A stretch of DNA of 14,519 nt from Porphyromonadaceae bacterium UBA2720 (GTDB lineage: Bacteria > Bacteroidota > Bacteroidia > Bacteroidales > Muribaculaceae): assembly GCA_002353885.1 (NCBI GenBank), contig DEKO01000026.1, forward strand, positions 73,890-88,408. Direction: 5' to 3'. This document shows, piece by piece, positions 8,270 to 14,516 of the stretch. Numbering within the stretch: position 1 is the stretch's first letter; the number at the start of each line of letters is the position of its first letter. A program made the translations under genes and the position numbers. Below the pieces are notes generated by a model. That model did no database searches. It worked only from the letters and a program-made list of their open reading frames with translations, and had not been told where the DNA came from.

Positions 8270-8330
8270 AAAATGTTTTTAAAATGTTGGTTATATAACA
8301 GTATTTTCAGTTAGTTCAGGTTTGTAACAT

Positions 8331-8390
8331 CCATCTGTTCTTGGCAGAAGAGCAAGATGGTCGTTTGAATTAAAACGTAGTTTTAAATTC
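8331..8390 (-). promoter_or_regulatory. Hairpins in the leader of the citrate lyase operon
   Basis: Two inverted repeats lie between the predicted transcription start (about 8389-8391) and citD. One has arms 8367-8376 and 8380-8390 (GAATTAAAAC against GTTTTAAATTC, one bulged base, 3-nt loop). It would fold at the extreme 5' end of the transcript. The second has CCATCT/AGATGG (8331-8336 with 8355-8360) and an inner TTCT/AGAA. The AT-rich one could equally be a DNA operator at the start site. No known riboswitch was recognised. The rest of 8270-8330 shows nothing notable. Confidence 0.35.
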
Positions 8391-8394
8391 TGGT

Positions 8395-8426
8395 CAAAAG
8401 TAGATATATTTTCTCACATGGCAAAA
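8395..8426 (-). promoter_or_regulatory. Predicted Bacteroidetes-type promoter of the citrate lyase operon
   Basis: On the minus strand, TACTTTTG (8402-8395) fits the Bacteroidetes -7 consensus TAnnTTTG. TTTTG (8426-8422), exactly 19 nt upstream, fits the -33 TTTG box. Transcription would begin near 8389-8391, leaving a leader of about 120 nt before citD. The pta-ackA terminator lies upstream at 8585-8617, so the operon starts its own transcript. The AT-rich stretch 8427-8584 shows no other recognisable signal. Confidence 0.72.
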
Positions 8427-8584
8427 TGCTAGTACTAAAATTTTTAACCAAGGCAAGCACTGGATGATGACAAGTCAACTTTCATAAAATTAACCTTTTT
8501 TTCTTAAATTGTAAAAACTAAAACTATTTCTTGTGATTTTCGCCTAAAATGTCACTTTTACTCTTGACTTTCATTCAAAAAATT

Positions 8585-8617
8585 AAGGGTTGTCACAAAA
8601 CATTTGTGGCAACCCTT
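8585..8617 (-). terminator. Intrinsic terminator of the pta-ackA operon
   Basis: A 15-bp stem (8585-8599 with 8603-8617) with one mismatch or G-U pair and a 3-nt loop lies 55 nt downstream of the ackA stop codon. Reading on the minus strand, the stem ends in CCCTT followed by AATTTTTTG, giving a U-rich tail. This is a classical Rho-independent terminator layout and separates pta-ackA from the citrate lyase operon. Confidence 0.85.
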
Positions 8618-8672
8618 TTAATGAAATTTAGCAAAATAACGCATTGTTTAAACCTTCAGCCAACGCTTATGC

Positions 8673-9887
8673 TTACTCAGGCTGGCGGCCTTCAACAATG
8701 GCCTCGGTGTCGCGGGCAATCATGTATTCCTCATCGGTCAGCACCACAACCACCTTCACACGGCTGTCAGGGGTGCTGATCACACCTTCCTTGCCCAAGC
8801 GAGTCTCCTGATTGAGCTGCGGGTCAATCTTGACACCCAGATACTCAAGGTTCTTGCATACAACCTCGCGCACCTCAGCTTGGTTCTCACCGACACCTCC
8901 AGTGAATGCAATGATATCCACACCATTCATGGCGGCGGCATATGCGCCGACATACTTCAAGATGCGGTACTCATACATGTCCAGGGCAAGACGGGCCTTC
9001 TCGCTGCCTTCATCGATGGCTTGGCCTATCTCGCGCATATCACTTGAGATTCCGGTCACACCCGACAGACCGCTCTTCTTGTTGATGATCTGCGTCATCT
9101 CGTAGGCATCATAGTGGTGCTTCTCCATCAAGAACAGCAAAGCACCTGGGTCGATGTCACCCACACGGGTGCCCATCATCAGTCCCTCCACAGGGGTCAT
9201 GCCCATGCTGGTGTCGATGCTTTTGCCGTCGAGCACAGCGCTGATGCTGCCTCCGTTGCCCACATGGCATGTGATGACTTTCTTGCCGGCAGGAGTAGTG
9301 CCGAGCATCTCGCACACACGGCGCGACACAAAACGGTGGCTCGTACCGTGGAAGCCGTAACGGCGCACATGGTCTTCTGTGTAGAATTTCTCGGGCAAAG
9401 CATACATGAATGCCTTTGCAGGCATGGTCTGGTGGAATGCTGTGTCAAACACAGCCACTTGAGGAACGTTGGGAAGCACTTGCTCGATGGCTTCGATACC
9501 CATCATGTTCACCGGGTTGTGCAACGGGGCAATGGCATAGCACTCCTTGATGATGGCCTTGACCTCATCAGTGATGAGCACGCTCTGGCTGAAACGCTCA
9601 CCGCCATGGACCACGCGGTGGCCCACAGCGTTAATCTCGTCAAAACTCTTGATGCAGCCATACTCGGCGTTGGTCAGCACATCTAGGATGGCCTTGATGG
9701 CTCCTGTATGATCGTTAATGTCCAAGTCAATCACTTTCTTGCTGCCGTCGTCAAACTTCAGCTTGATGAAAGCACCGGGCAAGCCGATCTTCTCCACGCC
9801 ACCCTCGGCCAGCGTCTTGTTGGCCTTGATCTCAATCAGTTTGTATTTCACCGAACTGCTGCCGCAGTTCAATACCAATATGTTCAT
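8673..9887 (-). CDS. ackA: Acetate kinase
   Basis: Acetate kinase interconverts acetyl phosphate + ADP and acetate + ATP, the substrate-level phosphorylation step of acetate production in the cytoplasm. The frame stays open upstream to 9980, but the conserved N-terminus MNILVLNCGSSSVKYKL fixes the start at 9887, giving 404 residues, the usual length. Family blocks are LNCGSSS (6-12), VGHRVVHGGERF (88-99, active-site Arg91), FDTAFHQTMP (147-156, Asp148), YGFHGTSHRFV (177-187, His180), HVGNGGS (208-214), GLMMGTRVGDIDPG (235-248, Arg241) and FTGGVGENQ (328-336). It is the second gene after pta and is followed by a strong terminator. Confidence 0.98.
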   Translation of the reverse strand: MNILVLNCGSSSVKYKLIEIKANKTLAEGGVEKIGLPGAFIKLKFDDGSKKVIDLDINDHTGAIKAILDVLTNAEYGCIKSFDEINAVGHRVVHGGERFSQSVLITDEVKAIIKECYAIAPLHNPVNMMGIEAIEQVLPNVPQVAVFDTAFHQTMPAKAFMYALPEKFYTEDHVRRYGFHGTSHRFVSRRVCEMLGTTPAGKKVITCHVGNGGSISAVLDGKSIDTSMGMTPVEGLMMGTRVGDIDPGALLFLMEKHHYDAYEMTQIINKKSGLSGVTGISSDMREIGQAIDEGSEKARLALDMYEYRILKYVGAYAAAMNGVDIIAFTGGVGENQAEVREVVCKNLEYLGVKIDPQLNQETRLGKEGVISTPDSRVKVVVVLTDEEYMIARDTEAIVEGRQPE

Positions 9888-9921
9888 TGTTGTGATTTTA
9901 TTGTTTAATAATTGAATATCC

Positions 9922-9955
9922 CCTCGGTTGGCTATGCCGCACCCACGGCGCGGTC
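9922..9955. repeat. 34-bp intergenic repeat, copy A (between pta and ackA)
   Basis: This stretch matches 11292-11325 at 31 of 34 positions (it begins CCTCGGTTGGCTATGCCGC). Its hairpin (CCGCACC/GGCGCGG) is imperfect by one base where the other copy is perfect. It begins 8 nt after the pta stop codon on the minus strand. The near-identity of two dispersed intergenic copies marks it as a small palindromic repeat family rather than a chance hairpin. Function unknown. Confidence 0.7.
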
Positions 9956-9963
9956 TGTTGGCC

Positions 9964-10977
9964 TCAGCCCTTCTTGGCAATGGCCTGATTGCAAGTCAGC
10001 AAGATGGTCTTGTACACATCCTCCTCATTGCAACCACGGGACAGGTCGTTGACCGGGGCGGCAAGGCCTTGCAGCACGGGACCAACAGCCGTGGCACCGG
10101 CCAGACGCTGAACCAGCTTGTAGGCGATGTTGCCCACTCCCAGGTCGGGGAACACAAGCACATTGGCTTTGCCGGCAATCTCACTGCCGGGAGCCTTGCT
10201 AGCGCCCACGCTGGGCACCAGGGCGGCGTCGGCTTGCAGCTCGCCGTCAATCTTCATCGCGGGGTTCATCTCCTTGGCTAAGCGAGTGGCTTCAACAACT
10301 TTCGTTACATTGTCGTGGCTGGCGCTGCCCTTGGTCGAGAAGCTCAGCATGGCCACCTTTGGGTCGATGCCGGCAAGGTCGCGGGCGGTCTTCTCGGTCG
10401 ATACGGCTATCTGGGCCAGTTCCTCGGCATTGGGGTTGGGCAGGACAGCGCAGTCGCCAAACACCATGATGCCACGCTCGCCGTAGGGTGAACCCTCGGG
10501 CAGCAGCATGATGAATGCACCGCTCACCACCTTGATGCCGGGAGCGGTCTTCAGCACCTGGAATGCCGCACGCAACACATTGCCTGTTGTGTTCTGTGCA
10601 CCGGCCACTTGGCCATCGGCATCACCGTTCTTGATCAGCAAGCAGCCCAGATACAGCGGGTCTTTCACCTTCTTGCGGGCGTCCTCGATGGTCACGCCTT
10701 TTGATTTGCGCAGTTCGTAGAACAATTGTGCGTAAGGCTCCATGGCCTCGGCATCTTCGGGATTGATGAAAGTGGCACGACCGATGTTGTTCAACTCCAG
10801 TTCGCTGGCTTTTGTCAGAATCTCTTCACGGTTGCCAATGAGGTAGACGTTTGCTATACCTTCGGCAATGATACGATCAGCGGCACGCAGGGTGCGCGGC
10901 TCCAAGCTCTCGGGCAGGACGATGCGTTGTGGGCAAGCCACTGCCTTAGACTTTAATTGTTCAAATAGGGGTTCCAT
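9964..10977 (-). CDS. pta: Phosphate acetyltransferase (short form)
   Basis: Pta interconverts acetyl-CoA + phosphate and acetyl phosphate + CoA. The protein is 337 residues, the short form that contains only the catalytic domain and lacks the N-terminal regulatory domains of enterobacterial Pta. Diagnostic blocks are RIVLPESLEPRTLRAA (18-33), SFSTKGSASH (212-221), DGELQADAALVP (244-255), FPDLGVGNIAYKL (276-288) and GPVLQGLAAPVNDLSRG (299-315). It is the first gene of the pta-ackA operon, 76 bp ahead of ackA. A predicted promoter and an unusual inverted-repeat leader lie upstream. Confidence 0.97.
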   Translation of the reverse strand: MEPLFEQLKSKAVACPQRIVLPESLEPRTLRAADRIIAEGIANVYLIGNREEILTKASELELNNIGRATFINPEDAEAMEPYAQLFYELRKSKGVTIEDARKKVKDPLYLGCLLIKNGDADGQVAGAQNTTGNVLRAAFQVLKTAPGIKVVSGAFIMLLPEGSPYGERGIMVFGDCAVLPNPNAEELAQIAVSTEKTARDLAGIDPKVAMLSFSTKGSASHDNVTKVVEATRLAKEMNPAMKIDGELQADAALVPSVGASKAPGSEIAGKANVLVFPDLGVGNIAYKLVQRLAGATAVGPVLQGLAAPVNDLSRGCNEEDVYKTILLTCNQAIAKKG

Positions 10978-11000
10978 GTCGTTTTTTAATGGTTTGTTAT

Positions 11001-11177
11001 GGTGGGTTCTATAAATTGCTCGAGTCAGATTGTTTTAGATTTTTGAGCAGGTTTCGATTCAATCTGGATGAGACAGTAGCGGGCTACGGCTCAGACAGTT
11101 GAGGCGAAAGATGACAAAAAGAAAAACAAGATGGCCGAAACAACATCATTACATTTTTGGAATTTATAGAACCCACC
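11001..11177 (-). promoter_or_regulatory. 17-bp perfect inverted repeat enclosing 143 bp in the pta leader
   Basis: GGTGGGTTCTATAAATT at 11001-11017 is exactly reverse-complemented at 11161-11177. The predicted promoter lies just outside at 11193-11200, so the first arm would appear about 10 nt into the transcript and the second arm 23 nt before the pta start codon. The enclosed 143 nt contain further pairings: CAGATTG/CAATCTG (11026-11032 with 11060-11066) and TGAG/CTCA (11069-11072 with 11090-11093) around GTAG/CTAC. It may be a structured leader RNA closed by a long stem, or an invertible DNA segment; sequence alone does not decide. No protein-coding signal is seen in it. Confidence 0.65.
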
Positions 11178-11192
11178 TTTAGTTTCTATCCG

Positions 11193-11200
11193 CAAAGGTA
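11193..11200 (-). promoter_or_regulatory. Predicted -7 box of the pta-ackA promoter
   Basis: TACCTTTG on the minus strand matches TAnnTTTG, with the following C that is common in this phylum. No TTTG box stands at the usual 19-20 nt upstream; the nearest TTG is 23 nt away (11226-11224), so the -33 element is weak. Transcription would begin near 11187-11189, giving a leader of about 210 nt. Confidence 0.55.
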
Positions 11201-11291
11201 CGACTATTTTCTCACCCATACCACAACTCTACTATTAAATTTGTTAAAAAAATTCATCATCACTCTTTTTCAAGAAGGCGGCCACAGCGTG

Positions 11292-11325
11292 CCTCGGTCG
11301 GCTATGCCGCGCCCATGGCGCGGTC
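11292..11325. repeat. 34-bp intergenic repeat, copy B (between the CHAT gene and pta)
   Basis: This is 31/34 identical to 9922-9955. Here the core is a perfect 7-bp hairpin, CCGCGCC with loop CAT and GGCGCGG (11307-11313 with 11317-11323). It shares the left flank TCGGCTATGCCGCG with the palindrome at the window end (TCGG-TATGCCGCG). It lies in the gap between the CHAT gene and the pta promoter. Confidence 0.7.
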
Positions 11326-11330
11326 AAACT

Positions 11331-11354
11331 CTAACCCCTAACTAACCTCTAACC
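11331..11354. repeat. Short TAACC-type simple repeat
   Basis: Several copies of CTAAC/CTAACC follow each other irregularly on the plus strand (GGTTAG on the minus strand). It lies between the 34-bp repeat copy and the palindrome after the CHAT gene. Too short for a functional claim; such tracts often arise by slippage. Confidence 0.5.
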
Positions 11355-11378
11355 TTTAATGGATGCACATCCATTAAA
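11355..11378 (-). terminator. Palindrome directly after the CHAT gene stop codon, weak terminator candidate
   Basis: An 11-bp perfect stem (11355-11365 with 11368-11378, TTTAATGGATG/CATCCATTAAA) begins on the base next to the TAA stop. The nominal loop is 2 nt, so the innermost pairs would open. It is AT-rich and no T-run follows on the minus strand, so it is a poor intrinsic terminator, but it is the only candidate seen at the end of this gene pair. Confidence 0.35.
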
Positions 11379-13523
11379 TTAGTCCAGCACCACAAACGCT
11401 GCCCAGTCGCGAGGGTCGGAATGGTCGCGGCGCACCTCGCACTGAGCCTCGCGCATCGCCTCGTGGGGCGTCCGACCTGACATCAGGTGGTCATAGAATC
11501 GTGTCATCAGCAGTGCTGTCACGTCGTCGCGCACCTTCCACAGGCTCATCATGATGGTCTGGGCACCGGCCAACTTGAATGCCCGCTGCAGCCCCATCAC
11601 TCCCTCATAGTCGGTCATGTCGCCCAAGCCTGTCTCGCACGCGCTCAACACCACCAGGCGGCAACCACTCAGGTCCAGCGCCGCAATTTCATCGCCTGTC
11701 AAGATGCCGTCGTCCTGTCCGGGAGTAACCTCGCCAGTAGTCCAAGCACGGTTGGCCCCCGCCATCAGCAGCCCGCACCGCTCCATCGCCGTGCTCTCAT
11801 GGAATTGCTTCACGCCCAGTGCCTTGATGGCACCGTGGTACTCTGCCTGTTTGTCGCTGCGGATATAGAATCCGTGGGTGACTATGTGAAGCAACTCCGG
11901 GCACTTTTTGTCCAGTCGTTTGATGTTGCTCTCGGTGGCTGCCACACCGCCTAGCGTTTGCGTTTTGGTGTGTTTTTTCTTCAGGTGTTGTTCGATGCTG
12001 GTGATTTCGGCTAGGCTGTTATCCAGTGGTGCCACGTTGCCGCGCAGCGCGTCGCGGTAGTTGCCGTTGCCAGGCTTGCCGCCGTAAGAGATGTCGCCCA
12101 CCAGCAGGGCGGTCTTGGGGCGTTTCCACCGCTTCAAATAGCTCAACACACCGGTTCCCGTTGTCGACAGCAGTTGCAGGTCGTAGTGGTCGCACAGGTG
12201 GCCGCCTCGCCCGTCGCGCAACGCACCCAGTGGAATGGCGCTCAACGGACCCGACGGGGCATAGTAGATGCGGCTGATGCCCTGTAGGTGGGTCTCGATG
12301 GGTGCCCATAGCGCTTGGTAGGTCTGCTGCTGCACGGTGGCAGCGTCGGTGCTGTTTTGCAAGATTTGCAGCATTTCCTTCTCGCCGCTCAACGGCACGA
12401 TAGTGGGGGGTGCGTCATGGCGCAGCACGATGGCGGCATAACTCTTGTCGCTGTGATAACGCCCATGGCTGATGACATAGCCCGACACAAACTCGATGGC
12501 CGCCTCGCCCGGACGCAAGTCTCGTTGCACCGATTCCCATCTGTTCGCCTGGCGCAGCAGATAGGCTATTGTCTGCTCTTTGTGCAGGCTGTCGGGCGTC
12601 ATGTCATAGTACTTCTGCCAGTGGTTCATACGGCGGGTCAGAGCGCGGAAGAACAACGAAGCGTCGTAGGCCAGATTTTGCAGCGGCTGGTCTTGGCGGT
12701 ACTTGATGCACAAGTGGTGCAGGAAGTTGAAGTTGGCACCGCTGCGCAGGGCATAGCCTGTGTAGCGGTCTTGAGGCAGCAGCCCGAACTGATAGGCGGC
12801 ATCTTGCGTGAGCATGAAGTAGTAGGCCCTGCACATGTCATCCAGGTCTCCGGGATGGGTGTCCTGAGCATCAACCAGCTCAAGCTGGTAGGCAAGCAGC
12901 AGTTGCCACATGTGGCTGTCCTCGTAGGTCGTACCGGTGCTCGACGGACGAGCACCCTTGTCCAGCGCCATGTTCAGCAGCTCTTGCGCACCGGCATAGT
13001 CGCCGCTGTTGAAGGTGATCTCCTCGGCCTGAAGCAGCAATGGAATGGTGTATTTGTCGGCCAAATCGGTGTGGCCGCTCGACGAGAGTACCTCCAACAC
13101 ATGGAGGGCCTCGAGTATCACATTCAGTGCCTCGCGATAGTCATCATCGGTGGCCTCGGACCCACTGCCCCAGATGCGGGCCAGTTGCAGCTCATAGTCG
13201 ATGCTCTTGTCGATGTCGGTCATGTCGTGGATGATGTCTAGGCATTGGCGCAGCATCGGCACTGTCTGGTTGCGGTCGGTCATCAACTGTGCTTGGCACA
13301 ACAATGCCTCGGCGTAGAGCGGGTGACGGCTCAGACCGGCTTTGTCCAACTCGCGCCGGGCCTCAGTAGCGCAGTGCAATGCCATCTCCACGTTGATGTC
13401 GCGGATGTAGGCTTGGCATTGGGTCATCAGCCGCTCGACCCGTGTCACCACGACTGGGTCGCCGTGCGCAAGGCCCAGCAGCATCGTGGTCATTAAGAAC
13501 AAGGTGATTACAACACGTCTCAT
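11379..13523 (-). CDS. Secreted helical/TPR-like protein with C-terminal CHAT protease domain
   Basis: The 714-residue protein begins with a Sec-type signal peptide (RR, then a hydrophobic stretch at 4-19, likely cut near AHG-DP at 21/22); no lipobox cysteine is seen, so a periplasmic location is likely. Residues about 25-330 are helical; the segment at 171-190 (FNSGDYAGAQELLNMALDKG) is the clearest TPR-like unit. From about 340 the CHAT domain (caspase/separase fold) follows, with GPLSAIPLGAL (425-435), the catalytic His550 in IVTHGF, Cys629 in LSACETGLG, and the C-terminal block GAQTIMMSLWKVRDD (653-667). Both catalytic residues are intact, so it is probably an active cysteine protease. It starts 56 bp after the metacaspase-like gene and likely shares its promoter. 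Substrate and role are unknown; export separates it from cytoplasmic CRISPR-associated TPR-CHAT proteases. Confidence 0.9.
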   Translation of the reverse strand: MRRVVITLFLMTTMLLGLAHGDPVVVTRVERLMTQCQAYIRDINVEMALHCATEARRELDKAGLSRHPLYAEALLCQAQLMTDRNQTVPMLRQCLDIIHDMTDIDKSIDYELQLARIWGSGSEATDDDYREALNVILEALHVLEVLSSSGHTDLADKYTIPLLLQAEEITFNSGDYAGAQELLNMALDKGARPSSTGTTYEDSHMWQLLLAYQLELVDAQDTHPGDLDDMCRAYYFMLTQDAAYQFGLLPQDRYTGYALRSGANFNFLHHLCIKYRQDQPLQNLAYDASLFFRALTRRMNHWQKYYDMTPDSLHKEQTIAYLLRQANRWESVQRDLRPGEAAIEFVSGYVISHGRYHSDKSYAAIVLRHDAPPTIVPLSGEKEMLQILQNSTDAATVQQQTYQALWAPIETHLQGISRIYYAPSGPLSAIPLGALRDGRGGHLCDHYDLQLLSTTGTGVLSYLKRWKRPKTALLVGDISYGGKPGNGNYRDALRGNVAPLDNSLAEITSIEQHLKKKHTKTQTLGGVAATESNIKRLDKKCPELLHIVTHGFYIRSDKQAEYHGAIKALGVKQFHESTAMERCGLLMAGANRAWTTGEVTPGQDDGILTGDEIAALDLSGCRLVVLSACETGLGDMTDYEGVMGLQRAFKLAGAQTIMMSLWKVRDDVTALLMTRFYDHLMSGRTPHEAMREAQCEVRRDHSDPRDWAAFVVLD

Positions 13524-13549
13524 CGGTCACTATTTCATTGGTTGGTAGG

Positions 13550-13575
13550 TCGGCGTACTGCGAGACGCGGTCTCG
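13550..13575. repeat. Degenerate intergenic palindrome between the two caspase-fold genes
   Basis: TCGGCGTACTG followed by a 6-bp hairpin CGAGAC-GCG-GTCTCG (13561-13566 with 13570-13575). The layout resembles the 34-bp repeats and the palindrome at the window end (TCGG, TA, then a GC-rich hairpin). It ends 4 nt after the metacaspase-like stop codon. Membership in the family is a judgement from layout, not from high identity. Confidence 0.4.
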
Positions 13576-13579
13576 AGCA

Positions 13580-14461
13580 TCACTCCTCAAACAGGTGGGG
13601 CTGCTGATAGCGGGTCATGTACAGGCTCTTGTAGGTCACCAGCCAGTGGCCCAGCTCGCGCAGGTCCAGACGGCCGTCGCGTCGCAGGCCGTGCCACAGC
13701 ATGTAGCTCAGTGTGCCGTAGCTCTTGCGTCCACGGCGGGTGGTCACCACGGTCTCATAGTTGCACTGGTCGGGCTGACAAGCACACACAGCCACCACGC
13801 GCGAGTAGCCCTGGCCCCGCGTCTTGGCCTCGAAGTGCAGACCGCCGCTGCGCCCGCGCCGCACATAGGGGGGCTTCTTGCAGAACACATCGCCCACACC
13901 CCGGCGGGTGCCCACCAGCGTGTCGCTCACCACATCGTCGCCACTGTCGCGATAGGCATCGCCGCTGTGGCAAGCATCCACTGTGAGCAGCAGCATACCT
14001 TTGGCACCAAGCCGCTTGCGCATCGCCACCAGGTGGGTGTTCAACTCATCGTCCAGCAAGTGGTGCTGGCCGTGGTAACGCTTGCTGTAGCGCCGCTGGG
14101 CGTCGTAGGGGATGATGGCCTCGTCCAGGCCGTCGGGCTCGTCGCTGTTCAGGTCCTCAACTTGTTGCCCGTGGCACGAGAAGTGCACCAGCACGGTGTC
14201 GCCGGCCTGGCACTGGCGTGTCAACCGTTGCAATGCACCCACGATGCCGCGGTGGGTGGCTTGCGCGTCGGTTAGCGTCGTCACCACAAAGCCGCGCTGT
14301 TGCAGGGCGGGCTTGAGCAGCTCCACATCATTGATCGAGCACAGCCGCTTCCAGCCCGAGCCGGCAGGGTAGTTGCCCACACCCACAAGCAACGCGCGGT
14401 CAGTGCCTCGGCTCACCAGCGCACTGACCACAACCATTATGACTATCAACAAATGTCTCAT
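13580..14461 (-). CDS. Secreted metacaspase-like (caspase family, C14) cysteine protease
   Basis: The 293-residue protein starts with a hydrophobic signal segment (MRHLLIVIMVVVSALVS, cleavage perhaps near residues 17-19) and then enters the caspase-fold p20 domain at ALLVGVGNYP (23-32). The catalytic dyad is present: His97 in HFSCHGQQ and Cys164 in VDACHSGDAYR. The acidic substrate-pocket block DEPDGLDEAIIPYD (107-120) is typical of metacaspases, which cut after Arg or Lys. The end of the domain is recognisable in SYGTLSYML (247-255). It has no extra C-terminal module and no type IX secretion signal. It heads a two-gene unit with the CHAT protease (56-bp gap). Biological role unknown; candidates are protein maturation, envelope stress or a protease cascade with its neighbour. 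Confidence 0.92.
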   Translation of the reverse strand: MRHLLIVIMVVVSALVSRGTDRALLVGVGNYPAGSGWKRLCSINDVELLKPALQQRGFVVTTLTDAQATHRGIVGALQRLTRQCQAGDTVLVHFSCHGQQVEDLNSDEPDGLDEAIIPYDAQRRYSKRYHGQHHLLDDELNTHLVAMRKRLGAKGMLLLTVDACHSGDAYRDSGDDVVSDTLVGTRRGVGDVFCKKPPYVRRGRSGGLHFEAKTRGQGYSRVVAVCACQPDQCNYETVVTTRRGRKSYGTLSYMLWHGLRRDGRLDLRELGHWLVTYKSLYMTRYQQPHLFEE

Positions 14462-14472
14462 GCTGCACGATG

Positions 14473-14480
14473 CAAAGCTA
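14473..14480 (-). promoter_or_regulatory. Predicted -7 box of the metacaspase-CHAT unit
   Basis: TAGCTTTG on the minus strand matches TAnnTTTG. It ends only 11 nt before the ATG at 14461, so the transcript would have a leader of under 10 nt. No TTTG box is found at the expected -33 position; that region is occupied by the palindrome at 14494-14516. Confidence 0.5.
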
Positions 14481-14493
14481 TTGTCGGTTCGGT

Positions 14494-14516
14494 ATGCCGC
14501 GACTCTGTCGCGGCAT
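14494..14516. repeat. GC-rich palindrome upstream of the metacaspase-like gene
   Basis: A perfect 10-bp stem (14494-14503 with 14507-14516, ATGCCGCGAC/GTCGCGGCAT) with loop TCT. Its left flank, TCGGTATGCCGCG, matches the 34-bp repeats at 9922 and 11292. It overlaps the -33 region of the predicted metacaspase promoter but may instead be the 3' hairpin of a gene beyond the window. Confidence 0.65.

Noticed and set aside
8549..8779. 76-codon plus-strand frame between the cit promoter and ackA
   Set aside because: It runs through the pta-ackA terminator and into the 3' end of ackA in antisense; no family resemblance or promoter.
9888..9980. Upstream extension of acetate kinase by 31 codons
   Set aside because: The extension overlaps the pta stop region and the 34-bp repeat, and the conserved N-terminus of acetate kinase begins at the internal Met (start 9887).
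11157..11345. 62-codon plus-strand frame in the gap between the CHAT gene and pta
   Set aside because: It is made of one inverted-repeat arm, the promoter and a 34-bp repeat; no coding signature.
11379..13523. CRISPR-associated TPR-CHAT (Csx29/Craspase) partner
   Set aside because: No gRAMP/Cas7-11-like gene, CRISPR array or other Cas gene is present, and the protein has an N-terminal signal peptide and a caspase-like neighbour instead.
12315..14275. Plus-strand frames of about 250-310 codons opposite the CHAT and metacaspase genes
   Set aside because: They are antisense to genes with intact catalytic motifs and have no credible protein features of their own.
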